A stretch of 64,000 nt of DNA from Picocystis sp. L7 (taxonomy: Eukaryota > Chlorophyta > Picocystophyceae > Picocystales > Picocystaceae), in contig QXJR01000022.1 in the NCBI GenBank assembly GCA_020975725.1, forward strand, positions 124,001 through 188,000, in the 5' to 3' direction. Positions 19,787 through 31,019 of this stretch are shown here, piece after piece. The position numbers and the translations under genes were made by a program. The stretch's first letter is position 1, and each line of letters starts with the position of its first letter. The notes beneath the pieces were generated by a model. That model was not told the DNA's origin, searched no databases, and saw only the letters and a program-made list of their open reading frames with translations.

Positions 19787-21436
19787 TTATTCGCTAGTGA
19801 CGCTGTCAATGAAACTCCAGTGATCAACCACAGAAACGATGGAATTGGCCACAATCTGCCCGCTTGCAGCAGCAGCGGGAACTCCAATCCCAGGAAAAGT
19901 GCTGTCTCCACACCGATACAGTCCCTTGATTGAAGTTGTATGCCCAGGAAACTGCATTTCACCCGCAACAATGGCCGGTCCGTACGTTCCTCTGTATCGC
20001 CTGAGGTACTTTTCATGTGTCAAAGGTGTGCCCACCATGGAAATCTCAATGCGCTCATGGATATCAGGAATGACCTTCTCCACAGCTTGCCAAAGGACAC
20101 GAGATCGTTCCTGTTTCAATTCCTCGTAGGCTTCCTTGTTCCCACGCACAGCCTCCCATATATCTTGCGGTTCGTTGCCTGGCGTGTACGCGTGCAAGGT
20201 GTGCTTTCCTTCCGGTGCCAGAGAGGGATCCAGGACACTGGGAATAGAAACCAGCACCATGTTTTGCTCAGAATCGACCCCCTTGCTCCAATCACCGACC
20301 CATACATGGTGAATGACCAAATCATCACTCAGACCTGTAGCATCAAAGCCAAGATGCAAATGCATAAAGCTTCTGCAAGGAGGGGTCCTGGTTGCTTCCT
20401 CCTGGATGCCCTGGAATTGGGATGTGCGGGGAAGAAGCTTGGGAAGATCCCACAGCGAGGTGTTGCTGATGACTGCACGCCTTGCCCTGATGACAATGCC
20501 ATCCTTTAAGCGGACACCAGTTGCACTGTCGTTTTCCACGAGAATTTCCTCCACATGGGCACGAAGGTGTAATCTGCCTCCACGCTTTTCAATCCCACGC
20601 ACAAGCGCATCTGCAATGGCTTGACTTCCGCCCACAGGGAATTCAAGCTTGCACCCGGGTTTGTACCATTCTGCAAACATGAATGCCACTTCTGCCCCCA
20701 AGGTCCCACTTGCTGGCAATCCCGACAACAGGAAACACAGCATGTTCATCCAGTTCTGGACAAACTCATCACTGACAACTCCTTCCATCAATTCCGAGAA
20801 GGGACGTATCAATTTCAGGCCATCTGGGTTGAGCAGTGTGCTTGCTGTTTCTCCAGCGAATCGACTAGCTGTAGCCACCACCCCCAGGTCAGAGCGCAAC
20901 GCTGCTGGTGGCATGGCCACGCTGGCCTTTGCCAATGGTGCCATGCGTTCCTGCAGAGCTCGCCACTCCTTCTTCGCTTTTGCTGGATGCTTGCTAGCTC
21001 CATCGATCACGTCAAGGAACTGATCAGCTCCTACTTGTGCCATGAAGACCCCTTCAGGCAAGAAGCATTGCCATGTGTCGTACTCCATGCATGGCACTTC
21101 CTCCTTGATGAATTGAAGGACCTGCCTCAAAGGGCTGGCCGAACCTTTGGCATTCGTTCCCGAAAAAAGCGAAGGTCCGACATCAAACGTGTATCCTTTT
21201 CTGTGGAAAGCGTGCATGGCTCCACCAGGATACTCGTGGCTCTCGCAAACACTCACTTGCAGTCCATAGCGAGCCAGCATCGCTGCTGCACACAGCCCAC
21301 CGACACCTGAGCCCACCACCACCACATCCGTCACTTGTGTGGACTTGCCACGACATGTGACTCTTCTCGAAGCAGTCCATTTCGCTCTGCCAACACCCAA
21401 CGTGCATCTTGCATCCATGCTCGTCCTGGTCGTCAT
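19787..21436 (-). CDS. CRTISO-like FAD-dependent oxidoreductase, probably plastid
   Basis: 549 residues in one exon. About 35 basic, Ser/Thr-rich residues at the start look like a transit peptide. A Rossmann FAD site follows (VVVGSGVGGLCAAAMLA, then E at the end of the second strand and PGGAMHAFHRKG). The C-terminal FAD motif CGDSTFPGIGVPAAAASG is intact. Internal segments (LFSGTNAKG, MFAEWYKPGCKLEFP, SFMHLHLGFD, RGTYGPA) match the plant CRTISO-like protein At1g57770 better than prolycopene isomerase itself. Family members act on carotenoids or related polyenes. This clade's substrate is not established, so isomerase activity is only a possibility. The gene is complete. Confidence 0.88.
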   Translation of the reverse strand: MTTRTSMDARCTLGVGRAKWTASRRVTCRGKSTQVTDVVVVGSGVGGLCAAAMLARYGLQVSVCESHEYPGGAMHAFHRKGYTFDVGPSLFSGTNAKGSASPLRQVLQFIKEEVPCMEYDTWQCFLPEGVFMAQVGADQFLDVIDGASKHPAKAKKEWRALQERMAPLAKASVAMPPAALRSDLGVVATASRFAGETASTLLNPDGLKLIRPFSELMEGVVSDEFVQNWMNMLCFLLSGLPASGTLGAEVAFMFAEWYKPGCKLEFPVGGSQAIADALVRGIEKRGGRLHLRAHVEEILVENDSATGVRLKDGIVIRARRAVISNTSLWDLPKLLPRTSQFQGIQEEATRTPPCRSFMHLHLGFDATGLSDDLVIHHVWVGDWSKGVDSEQNMVLVSIPSVLDPSLAPEGKHTLHAYTPGNEPQDIWEAVRGNKEAYEELKQERSRVLWQAVEKVIPDIHERIEISMVGTPLTHEKYLRRYRGTYGPAIVAGEMQFPGHTTSIKGLYRCGDSTFPGIGVPAAAASGQIVANSIVSVVDHWSFIDSVTSE

Positions 21437-23895
21437 GATGTCTTGTCGGGAACGATGGATTCAAGCCATCTGGAAACGAGGGTGTCCACGTGGCCAAAGG
21501 GGGTAGGTGCTGAATGAGGGTCTTCTTCCCTCTGGTAAATTTCTGCAGTGTTCACTGTTGTGAACCTGTTGTGAACTAGTTGGTAGGGTTTCTTTCTCTC
21601 CCTCCGTACGTTCACTTTCTGATCCGGTGTGACGTTACGTCGACGATGTCGTCCGTCACGTGTTCGAGAGCTGCTCGTGGAGCTCGATGGAGAAAGAAGG
21701 CACGTTGTTGATGTCGTGTCAGGTTCTAAGTTCTCTTACAGGTGAGGTGTCGCGCTCCTTATATAGTCGCGTAGGTTTGTTTGTCCAATGGTTTATCATT
21801 GGTCTATTTTGCTTCGGTTGACACTAGTTTGTTGGGCTCAGTTGCTCGTTCCTCGGACGGACAGTTTGTTCCGTTCCACGAAACGTTCGTCGGCCCACAT
21901 GTCGATCTGTCGGTCGACTCTTTGGTTTGGGCTCCCAGAGAGTAAAACCCCTTGGTTGGGGCTGTCAACGCCTCTAGTACTTCGGGTACTTCAACAGTAG
22001 GTCCTGTTGTTTTGAATTGGATATGTAACCACCATGTCCATCCCAACTCGGATGGACTGAAGATAGGAGCGATGCACGGGGAAAGGAGAATGTCACGACG
22101 TGTATGGGATCAAGAGGAAACGCTCACCTCAATGTCTAGGTCAAGGACACTAAGAAGGAGGAATTGATTAGCAACTAAGATGGCAAACGAACGTGGTGAC
22201 AAATGTACATGGTGTAGCCCCTTCTTCTAGGCCGCATTTCTAGGACGTCAATGCTTCCAACTTGGGTTCTAACATGCTCAAGCATAATGCCGGCGTCGGG
22301 AACCATGCCAAGTTTTGATGGTATGGCGAAGTACCGACCAAGACAACGTATTTGTGTAATCAAAGGAAGTTTATTTGCGAGGTGCCCGATCATGTTTCAT
22401 GTTTACAATTCAACGCAAATATTGAAGCGTGTTACTTAGTTATGGGGTGGACTTGCCCTTGCGCAACCTACAAACCACCGTCGAATCCTATCCGAATAGA
22501 AATCTGTGTCGTTGTGGCACTAGCGCGATCGTGCTCGAGAGGTCCTATGCCATGACCGTACAACGAAGTTGCAACACGTAAATGTCCATGAGGCTAATCC
22601 AAAGCTTGTGATGTACGGGGCAAACCTGTTTGGTAGTCCCCATGATAAATTTCCCCGCCTACACGCTTCCCGTGGAGACCTAGGAGATGAAGCAAGTTTA
22701 GTCCACGAATCTACCACATCTTGAATCGAATGCGCAAATAGGTAGTAGGAAGAAGGTAGTTGTGCTTGTATACATCCCCATGCGATGTAAATTGCAAGTT
22801 CACGAAAACACACAAGAAAGTGTTACCATACAGTAGACGCAACCAATGAAAACACTTCTAATGCCCTTCGATTCTTCTCATTCGCTTCATGTTTGGCAAA
22901 GCGACTAACTTCGGTTTCGCGACTTGGCCAAATCGCCCGCCGCATTGATTACGAATAATGGTACAACTTCTCCGACATGCTCACCACTTTGTACTCATAC
23001 GAATACATGCGCTTGTTGAAGTATACACCTTCGCAAACAATTTTCTGCTAGTGACAAATTCCTACATCACACCATGTCGAGCGTTTGCTTTCAACAATCA
23101 CGGCGGAAAATCCAAGATCGGCAACCAATGAAAAAATTACTTCGCATCGATTTGGTTCGTTTGTTCACCATGCATCCACCTTTCACATGGGAATAAACAC
23201 TACGTGTTACTTGCTTCCTTTCTTGGTGTTCCATTTCCAACCATTGAGGCAGTCGCGGTGGGATCGAGGCATCGATGGGTTGCGCGATGTTGGAAGCGAC
23301 GCACACACTTTTTAACGTATGAATATTTTGTGTCTGGAGGATGCACTTGTAGATTGGATACGGCGATTGAGGTGAAGACACATAGGTATGCGGAGGTGGT
23401 CGCTTTTGTTCGATGAGGCGACGATTCGATGTTTGACCACTGTTTCAACGAGGCGCAAACCACGTTGTAACGAGCATATCCTATTGCACTTGAGCGGCGT
23501 TGTACCTCACCATCACCTATCCGAGTCACGACGGATGATCGTCCCAACACCTCAACACACTTGACGTGCACCTTCCCGCAACACTCGTGGAACCCGAGCC
23601 ACACACATGTTTAGTTTTCTTTCACTACAATTTGAAGCCCGGACTTGCAGTTCACAGAGTTGCAATCAAAACTCCCTCGTGGTTCCATACGATGGCAATT
23701 TTCCTCGTTCGCCGGTTGCCCCCCCACCGGTTGGTCGAAAAGATATCGATGGTTTTCGGTGGGAGATATCGAATCTGGATCGATAGCAGGGAAGAAACGT
23801 ATCGATGACAAGGGGTGCGTGTGCATCGGCATCAGGCCAGTGACATCGCGATTGCCGACGTCGATCGCGTCCAATTCGCAACGCTTTGGAACGCG
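21437..23895. other. Gene-poor region, mostly AT-rich
   Basis: The first 300 bases are the likely promoter of the CRTISO-like gene. A TATATAG word occurs near 21757 on the plus strand. From about 22100 to 23700 the DNA is AT-rich and holds only short frames with no recognisable product. I see no LTR, tRNA or tandem repeat. Confidence 0.5.
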
Positions 23896-24642
23896 ATGGT
23901 GGAACACGCGCACCGAAATGCAGGAGATCGAGACACACCCGTGTCGTTGGGTGTACGTGCACGTAAACAGGACGTGCTGGGAACGTGAGCGTGGACACGA
24001 TCGAGGACTGACGAAGGAGACGATGTGCAGACGACGATCCTGGCTGCCTGCTACGAAGGAGGCGTGGTACTCGCGGCAGATTCGCGCACGTCCACGGGTA
24101 CTTACGTTGCCAATCGAGCGTCGGATAAAATCACCTGCTTGACGGAAAACGTGTACATCTGCCGCTCAGGATCAGCCGCAGATACCCAGTTCGTGGCTCG
24201 CTTGGTACAGTACTACCTGGAACAGCACAGCTTGGAGCTGCAAGAACAAGTGCAGGTCAAGACTGCCGCCAACCTGGTGATGCAGATCGCGTATCGCAAC
24301 AAAGACAAGTTGCAGGCCGGTATGATTGTGGCCGGATGGGACCGCCATGGAGGAGGTAGCGTGTGGGCAGTTCCGCTGGGAGGAACACTGCTGCAGGTTC
24401 CATTTTCCATTGGGGGTTCGGGATCCGCATACATTACAGGTTGGTGTGACAAAAACTGGAGATCTGGCATGACCAAGGAGGAATGCAAGGCGTTTGCATT
24501 ACGGGCCGTCTCTCACGCGATGGCACGCGACGGATCTAGCGGGGGATGCATACGCATAGTGACGGTTGACTCCCAAGGTGCGACCGCTGATTTCGTCCCC
24601 GGCCATGAAGTCCCTGTGTACCAGGACGAGGCCCTTCCTTGA
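23896..24642 (+). CDS. PBA1: 20S proteasome subunit beta 1 (caspase-like active site)
   Basis: Exons 23896-23952 and 24031-24642 encode 222 residues: a 19-residue propeptide ending in Gly, then TTILAACYEGGVVLAADSRT. Splicing places the autocleavage Gly-Thr bond exactly at the exon junction. Counting from that threonine, the catalytic Thr1, Asp17 and Lys33 are present, and Arg45 marks the caspase-like beta1 pocket. GGSGSAYITGW and ARDGSSGG are typical of the subunit. It sits in the beta rings of the 20S core and cleaves after acidic residues. The downstream frame by itself begins only with GTG, which supports the upstream exon. The ATG at 23896 is the start that gives the correct phase. Confidence 0.93.
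23953..24030 (+). other. Intron of the proteasome beta 1 gene (78 nt)
   Basis: Donor GGGT/GTACGTGC, branch-like GGACTGACG, acceptor GTGCAG/ACG. Phase 0. Confidence 0.8.
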
Positions 24643-25660
24643 TTACTCTGAGTTGGTGGTAGTTCAATAACATCCTTGCCCGAGGGTGGGCGCCAGATTG
24701 CTTCGAAGTTTGATTTCTTTCGATCAGCGAATGCTACCGTGATCAAGGTCACGCCTGCGTTGCGTCAAAGTGGGCACTGAACCCAAAGGGCGCGGACATG
24801 GTGTTGCCTGGACCACGGGCGCTGCTTATTGAGGTCAAGGTACCTCTTTGGTAATGATGACAGGTGTGGACAAGCTGGCTCGGCATTCGCTGCTGCTACT
24901 CTCCGAGGTATTCCGCAGCTCGCTCGTCCTCAAGGGCCCCTTCACGCTCATTTCGAAGGCAGGTGCATGTCCACGGCTGCGTTGCAAACGCTGCTTACCG
25001 CCCACGGTTGGGTCAAGGGCCTGTTGTTGGGCCTGAATGGTGATCCCTTTCTATTTCCTCGTCCTGTCCTTCCGTGGAGTTGCGTGGCCGATCCTTCCCT
25101 GTTGGATTTGTCTTTGTTGGTTCACAGGCCTTTCACCGAGGGTCTCCTTCCCCGGGAAACGCAGGAACTGTGCTGTATTCCTTCCAATGTTCTTGGTCCT
25201 GTTGTCTGTTGCACCCTGATTGGATGGCTGAGCTGTCCATGGTCCTTGTCCACTCGTTCCCGGACCGTTGGGCGGTGGGGTGTGTCTTGCGGTCAACGGG
25301 TGTGTCTTCGGGTGGGCACGACCCGTTCTCCCTCCACCCACCCCCCATCGCGAGGGTGTATCTGTCCCCATCAGGGTGCAGCTGCCCTCGTGCCTTGAGG
25401 AACTGGGGGGACACCCCCCCCCCTTCCACGGGCCCCACGGTCCAATCCACCCCCCTCTCCCTCCCCCTTCCCCTCCGGGGAACCCCTTTCCCCGTCCCTC
25501 TGGAAGCTTCCACCCCCTTCCCCCCAAGGGAGTTTCTTCTCTCCTGCCAGGGTCCCAGTCCTTCCCACGTCCATTTCGTCATCGCCATCCGCGCCTGCTC
25601 GCGCCATCGCCGGCGATCGAAACGCGCGAAAAACGCGTCCGAAACGATCGAAAAGGAGGC
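24643..25660. other. Intergenic region upstream of the GATA gene
   Basis: Several overlapping frames exist (up to 189 codons at 24829-25398), none with a recognisable domain. A short, hydrophobic, possibly spliced frame around 24798-25036 could hide a small gene but cannot be supported. From 25300 the DNA is rich in C-runs and looks like a promoter. Confidence 0.45.
25529..25541 (-). promoter_or_regulatory. GGAGTTTCTTCTC word upstream of the GATA gene
   Basis: Reverse complement of GAGAAGAAACTCC, 119 bases before the GATA start codon. Here it is in the opposite orientation to the gene. Confidence 0.35.
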
Positions 25661-26482
25661 ATGCCCGCAGCTGCCGTGGCGTGCCGGACCTTCGGGAGGC
25701 AGGAAGAGAAAGTATGCGGCTGGGAAGACACCGCCAAAGGCGTGGACCCGTGGCTGATCGAACACGCCAATCAATACTTGGCCGAGGACAACGTGCTCTT
25801 CTTGGGAAGCAAGAGGTCGTGGAACGGTGGAAGGAACTTCCTGAAACGAGAAGAAGATCCCAACACCGGATGGGAGTGCTCCTGCGAAGAACAGGAGGAA
25901 GAAACGTTCCCCAACGCTGCCCAAGTCGCTTCACGCGACGAAACGACCGTGCAGGATGGATCGAATGAACATCCGTGGTGCAACTGGGAAGAACCTGGAA
26001 CGATAGAGACGACGACGCACCATGCATCCGGATTCAAGAGAGAAACGGATGTGCCCGTACGGCCCGCATCTGCACCCAACCTGCAATCCTTCCATGTGCA
26101 AGCAGAACGGGAATCCTCCACCGTGGAAGATACGCACCATGCACAGACCCATGCAATGGCACCAAGGACACCCACAGCAGCAGAGGTCAGCGCGGCAGCA
26201 AGGGCTGCAGCAGCCGTGCAAGAAATGGCGTCCAAACCGCACACAGCTGCGAACGTGGCCAGGAGATGCGTGCACTGCGGTGCTACCAAGACACCCCAAT
26301 GGAGAGCCGGACCGGCAGGACAGAAGACCTTGTGCAATGCATGCGGGGTCAGGTACAAAGCGGGAAGGCTCACCCCACGTGTGAATTTCCCACCCACCGA
26401 AGAAATGTGCAAAGCCGCCAAATCTACTCTGGAAGGCGTGGGTTCCAAACTTGCCAATGCCTCCAAGCGTCGCAAAGTGTAG
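25661..26482 (+). CDS. GATA-type zinc finger transcription factor
   Basis: 273 residues in one exon. The single GATA finger lies near the C-terminus (about 26268-26370): [13 protein letters not shown], then [14 protein letters not shown]. The C-x2-C-x18-C-x2-C spacing is typical of plant GATA factors. The tail after the finger is basic (ASKRRKV) and may be the nuclear localisation signal. The N-terminal 190 residues are acidic and low in structure, with an Ala-rich run just before the finger. It should bind (A/T)GATA(A/G) sites; target pathway is unknown. The frame stays open 5' of 25661 through a C-rich promoter, so I start at the ATG after the GGAGTTTCTTCTC word. Confidence 0.88.
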   Translation: MPAAAVACRTFGRQEEKVCGWEDTAKGVDPWLIEHANQYLAEDNVLFLGSKRSWNGGRNFLKREEDPNTGWECSCEEQEEETFPNAAQVASRDETTVQDGSNEHPWCNWEEPGTIETTTHHASGFKRETDVPVRPASAPNLQSFHVQAERESSTVEDTHHAQTHAMAPRTPTAAEVSAAARAAAAVQEMASKPHTAANVARRCVHCGATKTPQWRAGPAGQKTLCNACGVRYKAGRLTPRVNFPPTEEMCKAAKSTLEGVGSKLANASKRRKV

Positions 26483-26949
26483 ACGAGCGGAAATCACATT
26501 GCAGGAAAAAGCGTAGACACATCGGTCGGAATCTTCGGAACGCAAGCAGCAAGGGGAGCAAGCATGTCCACTTGAAGGTCAGAACTGGTGCCGGGAATGC
26601 TCCGAGAGGATGGTCCCTTCCTTTCACGAAGGAGAGCGCTGTGACTGTGCATCGGAGGTGGCATGCCTTGCATGTCTGACAGTCGCAGAGGCCAACAGGA
26701 GCCTTTGCGAGTGGCGGAGTGATTTAGTGGGGGGCTTAATAGGAACGCGTCATGCCAGGTAGAAAAGAGAGAACGTACAACACGGAAGAAAACATCATGC
26801 ACATAGGGAGCACCGTTGCATTGAGAACGTGCAATGCAAAGCTCTTTTGTCCTGCTGGTCTCTGATCAGGAGCTTGTAGGACAGAAAACACAAGTAGCGC
26901 TGGTAGGTAAGAACATTTAAAATTTTCAAATTGCGCAGGCCTCACTTGC
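26483..26949. other. Intergenic region between convergent GATA and E(z) genes
   Basis: Only short frames, none recognisable. It holds the 3' ends of both genes, including the E(z) polyadenylation signal. Confidence 0.5.
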
Positions 26950-26955
26950 TTTATT
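26950..26955 (-). terminator. Polyadenylation signal AATAAA of the E(z) gene
   Basis: AATAAA on the minus strand, 62 bases after the stop codon of the E(z) homologue. Confidence 0.45.
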
Positions 26956-27016
26956 CACATCCAACCAACGAACGTTTCAACCATTGAAAGTACACTGCTT
27001 TCCACACGTTTGCTCC

Positions 27017-29146
27017 TCATGGGTTCTTCCGTTGCGCTTTCTGAACCATGGCCACCTCCTTGTCCTTCTCATACCTGTAGTCGTAGAAGAGTTCTTCACC
27101 ATCCTTGATGCGCTCCTTCGCGAAAATGCCGACGCGGTGCTCACCTTCCACCAGAAGAACCTTGGCATAGCAGTTAGGATTGGGCGAATGGTTGGCAAAC
27201 CTAAATTTGTTTCCACGAAGAAAAGCATCTACCACAAACTCGCTGTTCAGATTGAACAAATAACTGCTGTTGACCAGGTCGTACACCTTGCCACGCCTGT
27301 CTGCTTCTTCGTGGCTGATCAGTTCTCCCGTGTACTCTCCCAGGAAGCTGTTTTTTTCTGCTTCTCCTTTGAGGAAGGCGCCCCATCCATGGATTTCGGA
27401 GATCCCCATCTGCACGTGCCTGTGGCGTCTCAGCAGCAAGTTCATGTTCTGGCAACACTGAGGCTGATCCGCGCCATGTGCCCTTGCGTTCTCCCCTGCG
27501 GGACCCTGTGCACCATGGGGCGGAATGCTTGGAATACAGTTGTGACAAAGGTCAGGGTCACACTCTCTTCCAGCTGCAAAGCACGGGCATGCCTTTGTTC
27601 GACACTGGCCTTTTTTGCATCGACACCCCGAAAAGCGATGCGGGCAGGTTGGAGGGCACTGGCAGAACTTCTCACAGAAATTTCCATTCTGAGCACAAGT
27701 GCAGGTTTCAAACACGCAGTTTCCACTACAGCTGCATGGGCTGTACGCAGGAAGGATAGACTTACCCGACTTTTCTATTTGCTTACGAACAGCCAGCGCC
27801 GCCGGTGTGATGGAGGACCTCGACCTCTTTTTCTTCCCGTTCCTTTTCTTTTGATTCTTTAGGGGCTCGAGATCTACTGGTGTAGGCTGCTTGGTGGGCT
27901 CTTGCACATGCTGATTGAGCCACTCTTTCACAGCTGCGCATCGGCGACCAGGTAAGAGCCTTGCGATGAGACATGCGTTAGGGCCAAACATCTTTTTCCC
28001 CATCATCATAATTCCTTCATCAAGTGTGCTCCATTTGTCGGCGAACACAGCCCCCCTGAGTCGAGATGCAGGTAATTCCTCCTTCCAGCAGTTGCGTTTG
28101 CAGGGCATCTGCTTGTTTTCATCATCCAATTTCATGCGTGGCCACAACCTTTCCGGCTTCGGAGGTGGGGCATATCCAAGACATTGCCTCTTGCAATCAA
28201 ACACCCTGCACCTTCTGCAAAACAGGGTTTGATGTGTATCAATGGCTTCTTCGAGGTTCTCTGTCTTAGCAAGAAGTGTTCGGCACTGAAGGCCTTGTAT
28301 GGTGTCGATCCCCTTTTCCAGGCACAGGATCCTCTTCTGGATCATTGTGGGCGTGGTTTCTGCATAGTCTGCCAATGCTTGGATGACTTCGGCATCTCTT
28401 GGGTCAAATACTTCCACAGTCGATCGTATGACATAATCATCGATGGGTTGCCAGTAGGGTTCAGGTTCGGAATCACTATCGTAGGGTGCATGGGACATAG
28501 TGCGAGGTCGTCTCTGATGGTGGTCGACCCTTTTCTTGGCATTGGTCGACTTGTGTCTTTCTTTAAACTTTTCAGGGTTTCCTTTGATTTGTTTTTCGAT
28601 CTTTTGCCTCACTTCTGAGCTGCAGAAATTATCTTGTGGTCCATCGTCATCAGATGGGTTGGTGGTGCTGGAAGGAGCATGTCGCCCATGTTCAGCGCTC
28701 CCTTCTGAATCGCTCGCATGCACAGTTTCACCGCCCACTTCATAGAGAAGCTTTCTGCCCACTTCAGAATCGTCTCTCACGTTTCTGGTGGCGTACCTCC
28801 AGGTGACGTATTTGGGTGGTGGCTGTGTGCATTCCAGTGGACGGGCCAGCATTTGCATGGTTCCACCACGGTTCTTCTTGACCACTACGTGTAGTTTTTC
28901 CTTCGCGGTCGTGCTGGTTGGTTCATTGTCGTTGGCCAATTCGTTCGTTTGGGATGTTTGGGGATGGTTTTGCATCACCAGTGGCGGCCTGGACTTGGCT
29001 TGGTTCCACGTGCGTTCCAAGGCAGGTTCCAGGACGTCGCGGTTCTGTTGCATCGTATTCCTCACGTGTTCTCGATGCACGTCCACGTACTTCTTCCTCG
29101 CGTTCCTCACGTGTTCCTGCAGCCGTTGTTTTTGGTCGGTCGACAT
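27017..29146 (-). CDS. E(z)-type histone H3K27 methyltransferase of Polycomb complex PRC2
   Basis: 709 residues from the ATG at 29146 (MSTDQKQRL); an in-frame ATG at 29203 would add 19 residues. The order is that of plant and animal E(z) proteins: a poorly conserved N-terminal half with a conserved Cys cluster (RTLLAKTENLEEAIDTHQTLFCRRC), a SANT-like segment (MFGPNACLIARLLPGR), a CXC domain with about 20 cysteines (about residues 470-540), and a C-terminal SET domain (about 577-696). SET motifs are intact: GWGAFL, FRFANHSPNPNC and EELFYDYRY. It is expected to trimethylate H3K27 together with ESC, Su(z)12 and p55, which are not in this window. No intron interrupts it. It is 3.3 kb from a DRM-type DNA methyltransferase on the same strand. 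Confidence 0.93.
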   Translation of the reverse strand: MSTDQKQRLQEHVRNARKKYVDVHREHVRNTMQQNRDVLEPALERTWNQAKSRPPLVMQNHPQTSQTNELANDNEPTSTTAKEKLHVVVKKNRGGTMQMLARPLECTQPPPKYVTWRYATRNVRDDSEVGRKLLYEVGGETVHASDSEGSAEHGRHAPSSTTNPSDDDGPQDNFCSSEVRQKIEKQIKGNPEKFKERHKSTNAKKRVDHHQRRPRTMSHAPYDSDSEPEPYWQPIDDYVIRSTVEVFDPRDAEVIQALADYAETTPTMIQKRILCLEKGIDTIQGLQCRTLLAKTENLEEAIDTHQTLFCRRCRVFDCKRQCLGYAPPPKPERLWPRMKLDDENKQMPCKRNCWKEELPASRLRGAVFADKWSTLDEGIMMMGKKMFGPNACLIARLLPGRRCAAVKEWLNQHVQEPTKQPTPVDLEPLKNQKKRNGKKKRSRSSITPAALAVRKQIEKSGKSILPAYSPCSCSGNCVFETCTCAQNGNFCEKFCQCPPTCPHRFSGCRCKKGQCRTKACPCFAAGRECDPDLCHNCIPSIPPHGAQGPAGENARAHGADQPQCCQNMNLLLRRHRHVQMGISEIHGWGAFLKGEAEKNSFLGEYTGELISHEEADRRGKVYDLVNSSYLFNLNSEFVVDAFLRGNKFRFANHSPNPNCYAKVLLVEGEHRVGIFAKERIKDGEELFYDYRYEKDKEVAMVQKAQRKNP

Positions 29147-31019
29147 CGCGCACTTCAGGAACGGCGCACCAACCACGCGCACACCACAGGATCCACTGTT
29201 CACACCACGTCAACACCACAACCCACACAAAGTTGTACACCCCCCAACACAACCACACACGTGCATACAAGGATGCACCAACACAAGCACCTACACCAAC
29301 CCACCCTTCTCCTCGGGCGACTTTCAAGTCTTTCTACTTGGACGGGTGGAATTGGACATCCTCACATTGGCTCCTCGTTCCTCTCGAACGGCGAGGATGG
29401 TGGCTACGACGAACGTGCAAACGAGGGATGGCGATGGCAGAAAACATTGTAGCATGGGTGAACGTCCGAATCCAAACCCAACATGGTGATTCCACCAAGA
29501 CGGTGGCTTCAGAAGCCATAACAGAGCCTTCACAGGGCGGTGAACAAGATGCGCTTCACAAGGATTGGTCACTGCAATGCAAACACGGCCGAACATCAAT
29601 CTACGAAGACTCCCCACGCTCGCCCAAAGATCGCTGACACGTGAGTGCATCGAAAAGCGTACCGCATATGTTTCGGGAAGTATTCCGCTCCATTGTACGT
29701 GATGTGAACGGCAAGGTTGTGCATGGGTTCCTTAATCATTGGTTCGACAACTTCCTTTCGCGTTGGAAAAGGTACCAAACGACCGCCCAATTTCATGTGT
29801 TATACGCTTGCTCTTGACAACGGGCTCCGCCAGTCATCACCAAGCGTGCGCCGGTTTTCGAGGACGACATTGTCCGCGCCGTCTAAGCGCAATGTGAATG
29901 GTACTTGACCCAAACAAATCGTGACAACCTTGTATCATTGATCTTGTCCTCCTTTTCAAACACAACCGATTCGCGCAGTCAAGGAACACGTACCGTTCGT
30001 CTATTACCCAAGACAAGTTTAGATGTGGGCACCGTTGATCCCCAATCTCGTTTACACCCAAACCTTTGGACCCTCGAGGGCATATCGTATTGTGTACTTC
30101 AGCAAGGTGTGTTCACGAAATTTAAAGGAGAAAGGGGAGGCCGGAGGTGGTGTGCCATAAGAGGGAGCCGTAGTGCACTATGGAAATTTCATCGCTGTAG
30201 ATCCCTTCCAACGATGGGGCGGGGAAGCGCGCTTAGTTTGGTGTTTGAAGAAAGTGGAGTGATGTGACGGAGCGGTTGGTTTACGTGTCTTTCGATTGCA
30301 TGTTTTTTTCTTGCTTTTGGCATCTACTGGGATTGTTATTCAAAATCTCCGAGAATGACGCACATGCATGATTGCACCTTTGAGCATGCCATTAGCTTGT
30401 GTTCGAGCAACGGTCACACACGACCGCTCCACACTCACCCGAGAGCGGAAACATCGTCACGGATGGTGCAACGATCCCTCTTGTTCTTGCCGTTCTCGTG
30501 TTAATGGTTATTGGCCACGTCATTGTTTTCGTGTTCTCGTGTTTTCGTGTTCTCCCCATGGTCGTGGACACCGTTGCGATTGCCTTGGTTCCGTTTGCCG
30601 TGGTCGTATCGGCGATGCTGCTCACGGGGATGGAATCAGACGGGTTGGGATGGAACGGGTTGCTGTCCGAATAGTGCTTGTCCTTGTTTTTGGGCGAGCG
30701 AGAATGGTGTTCAAAGCCAAACGTTCACTTCCTCGTGTTGCACTTCCAAGTCTACGGCAGGTAGGGTCCGAGTTTGATCGTGTGTGTTCCAACGGCTTTG
30801 AACTCTTCACTCTTCCGTCCAGTCTCGCAGTTTTGCGATTTCGGCACAGCGGCGAGCATCCACGCTTCCCTATGTCTCTCGCGTCGGACACTCCACTGGA
30901 CTACATCCGTGCGATGCATTGCTACCTCTTCGTGCATTTCATGTGACTCCACATCTCGCTGGGGATGGATCCCCTCCTCGACTTGTCGTGGTTTTTTAAA
31001 AACAGTTGATCCTCAATGG
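29147..31019. other. Intergenic region, partly AT-rich
   Basis: 29150-29650 is the promoter side of E(z), with CA-rich stretches. 29650-30400 is AT-rich. 30400-30950 has a CGTGTTTTCGTGTTCT-like simple repeat and overlapping spurious frames. No gene is supported. Confidence 0.5.

Noticed and set aside
19179-19823. Two small plus-strand frames downstream of the CRTISO-like gene
   Set aside because: Polar, domain-free and partly antisense to the CRTISO 3' end; not enough to call a gene.
24829-25398. 189-codon frame downstream of the proteasome gene
   Set aside because: No domain, low-complexity Pro/Ser end, and overlap with other frames; a small spliced gene at 24.8-25.0 kb cannot be excluded but is unsupported.
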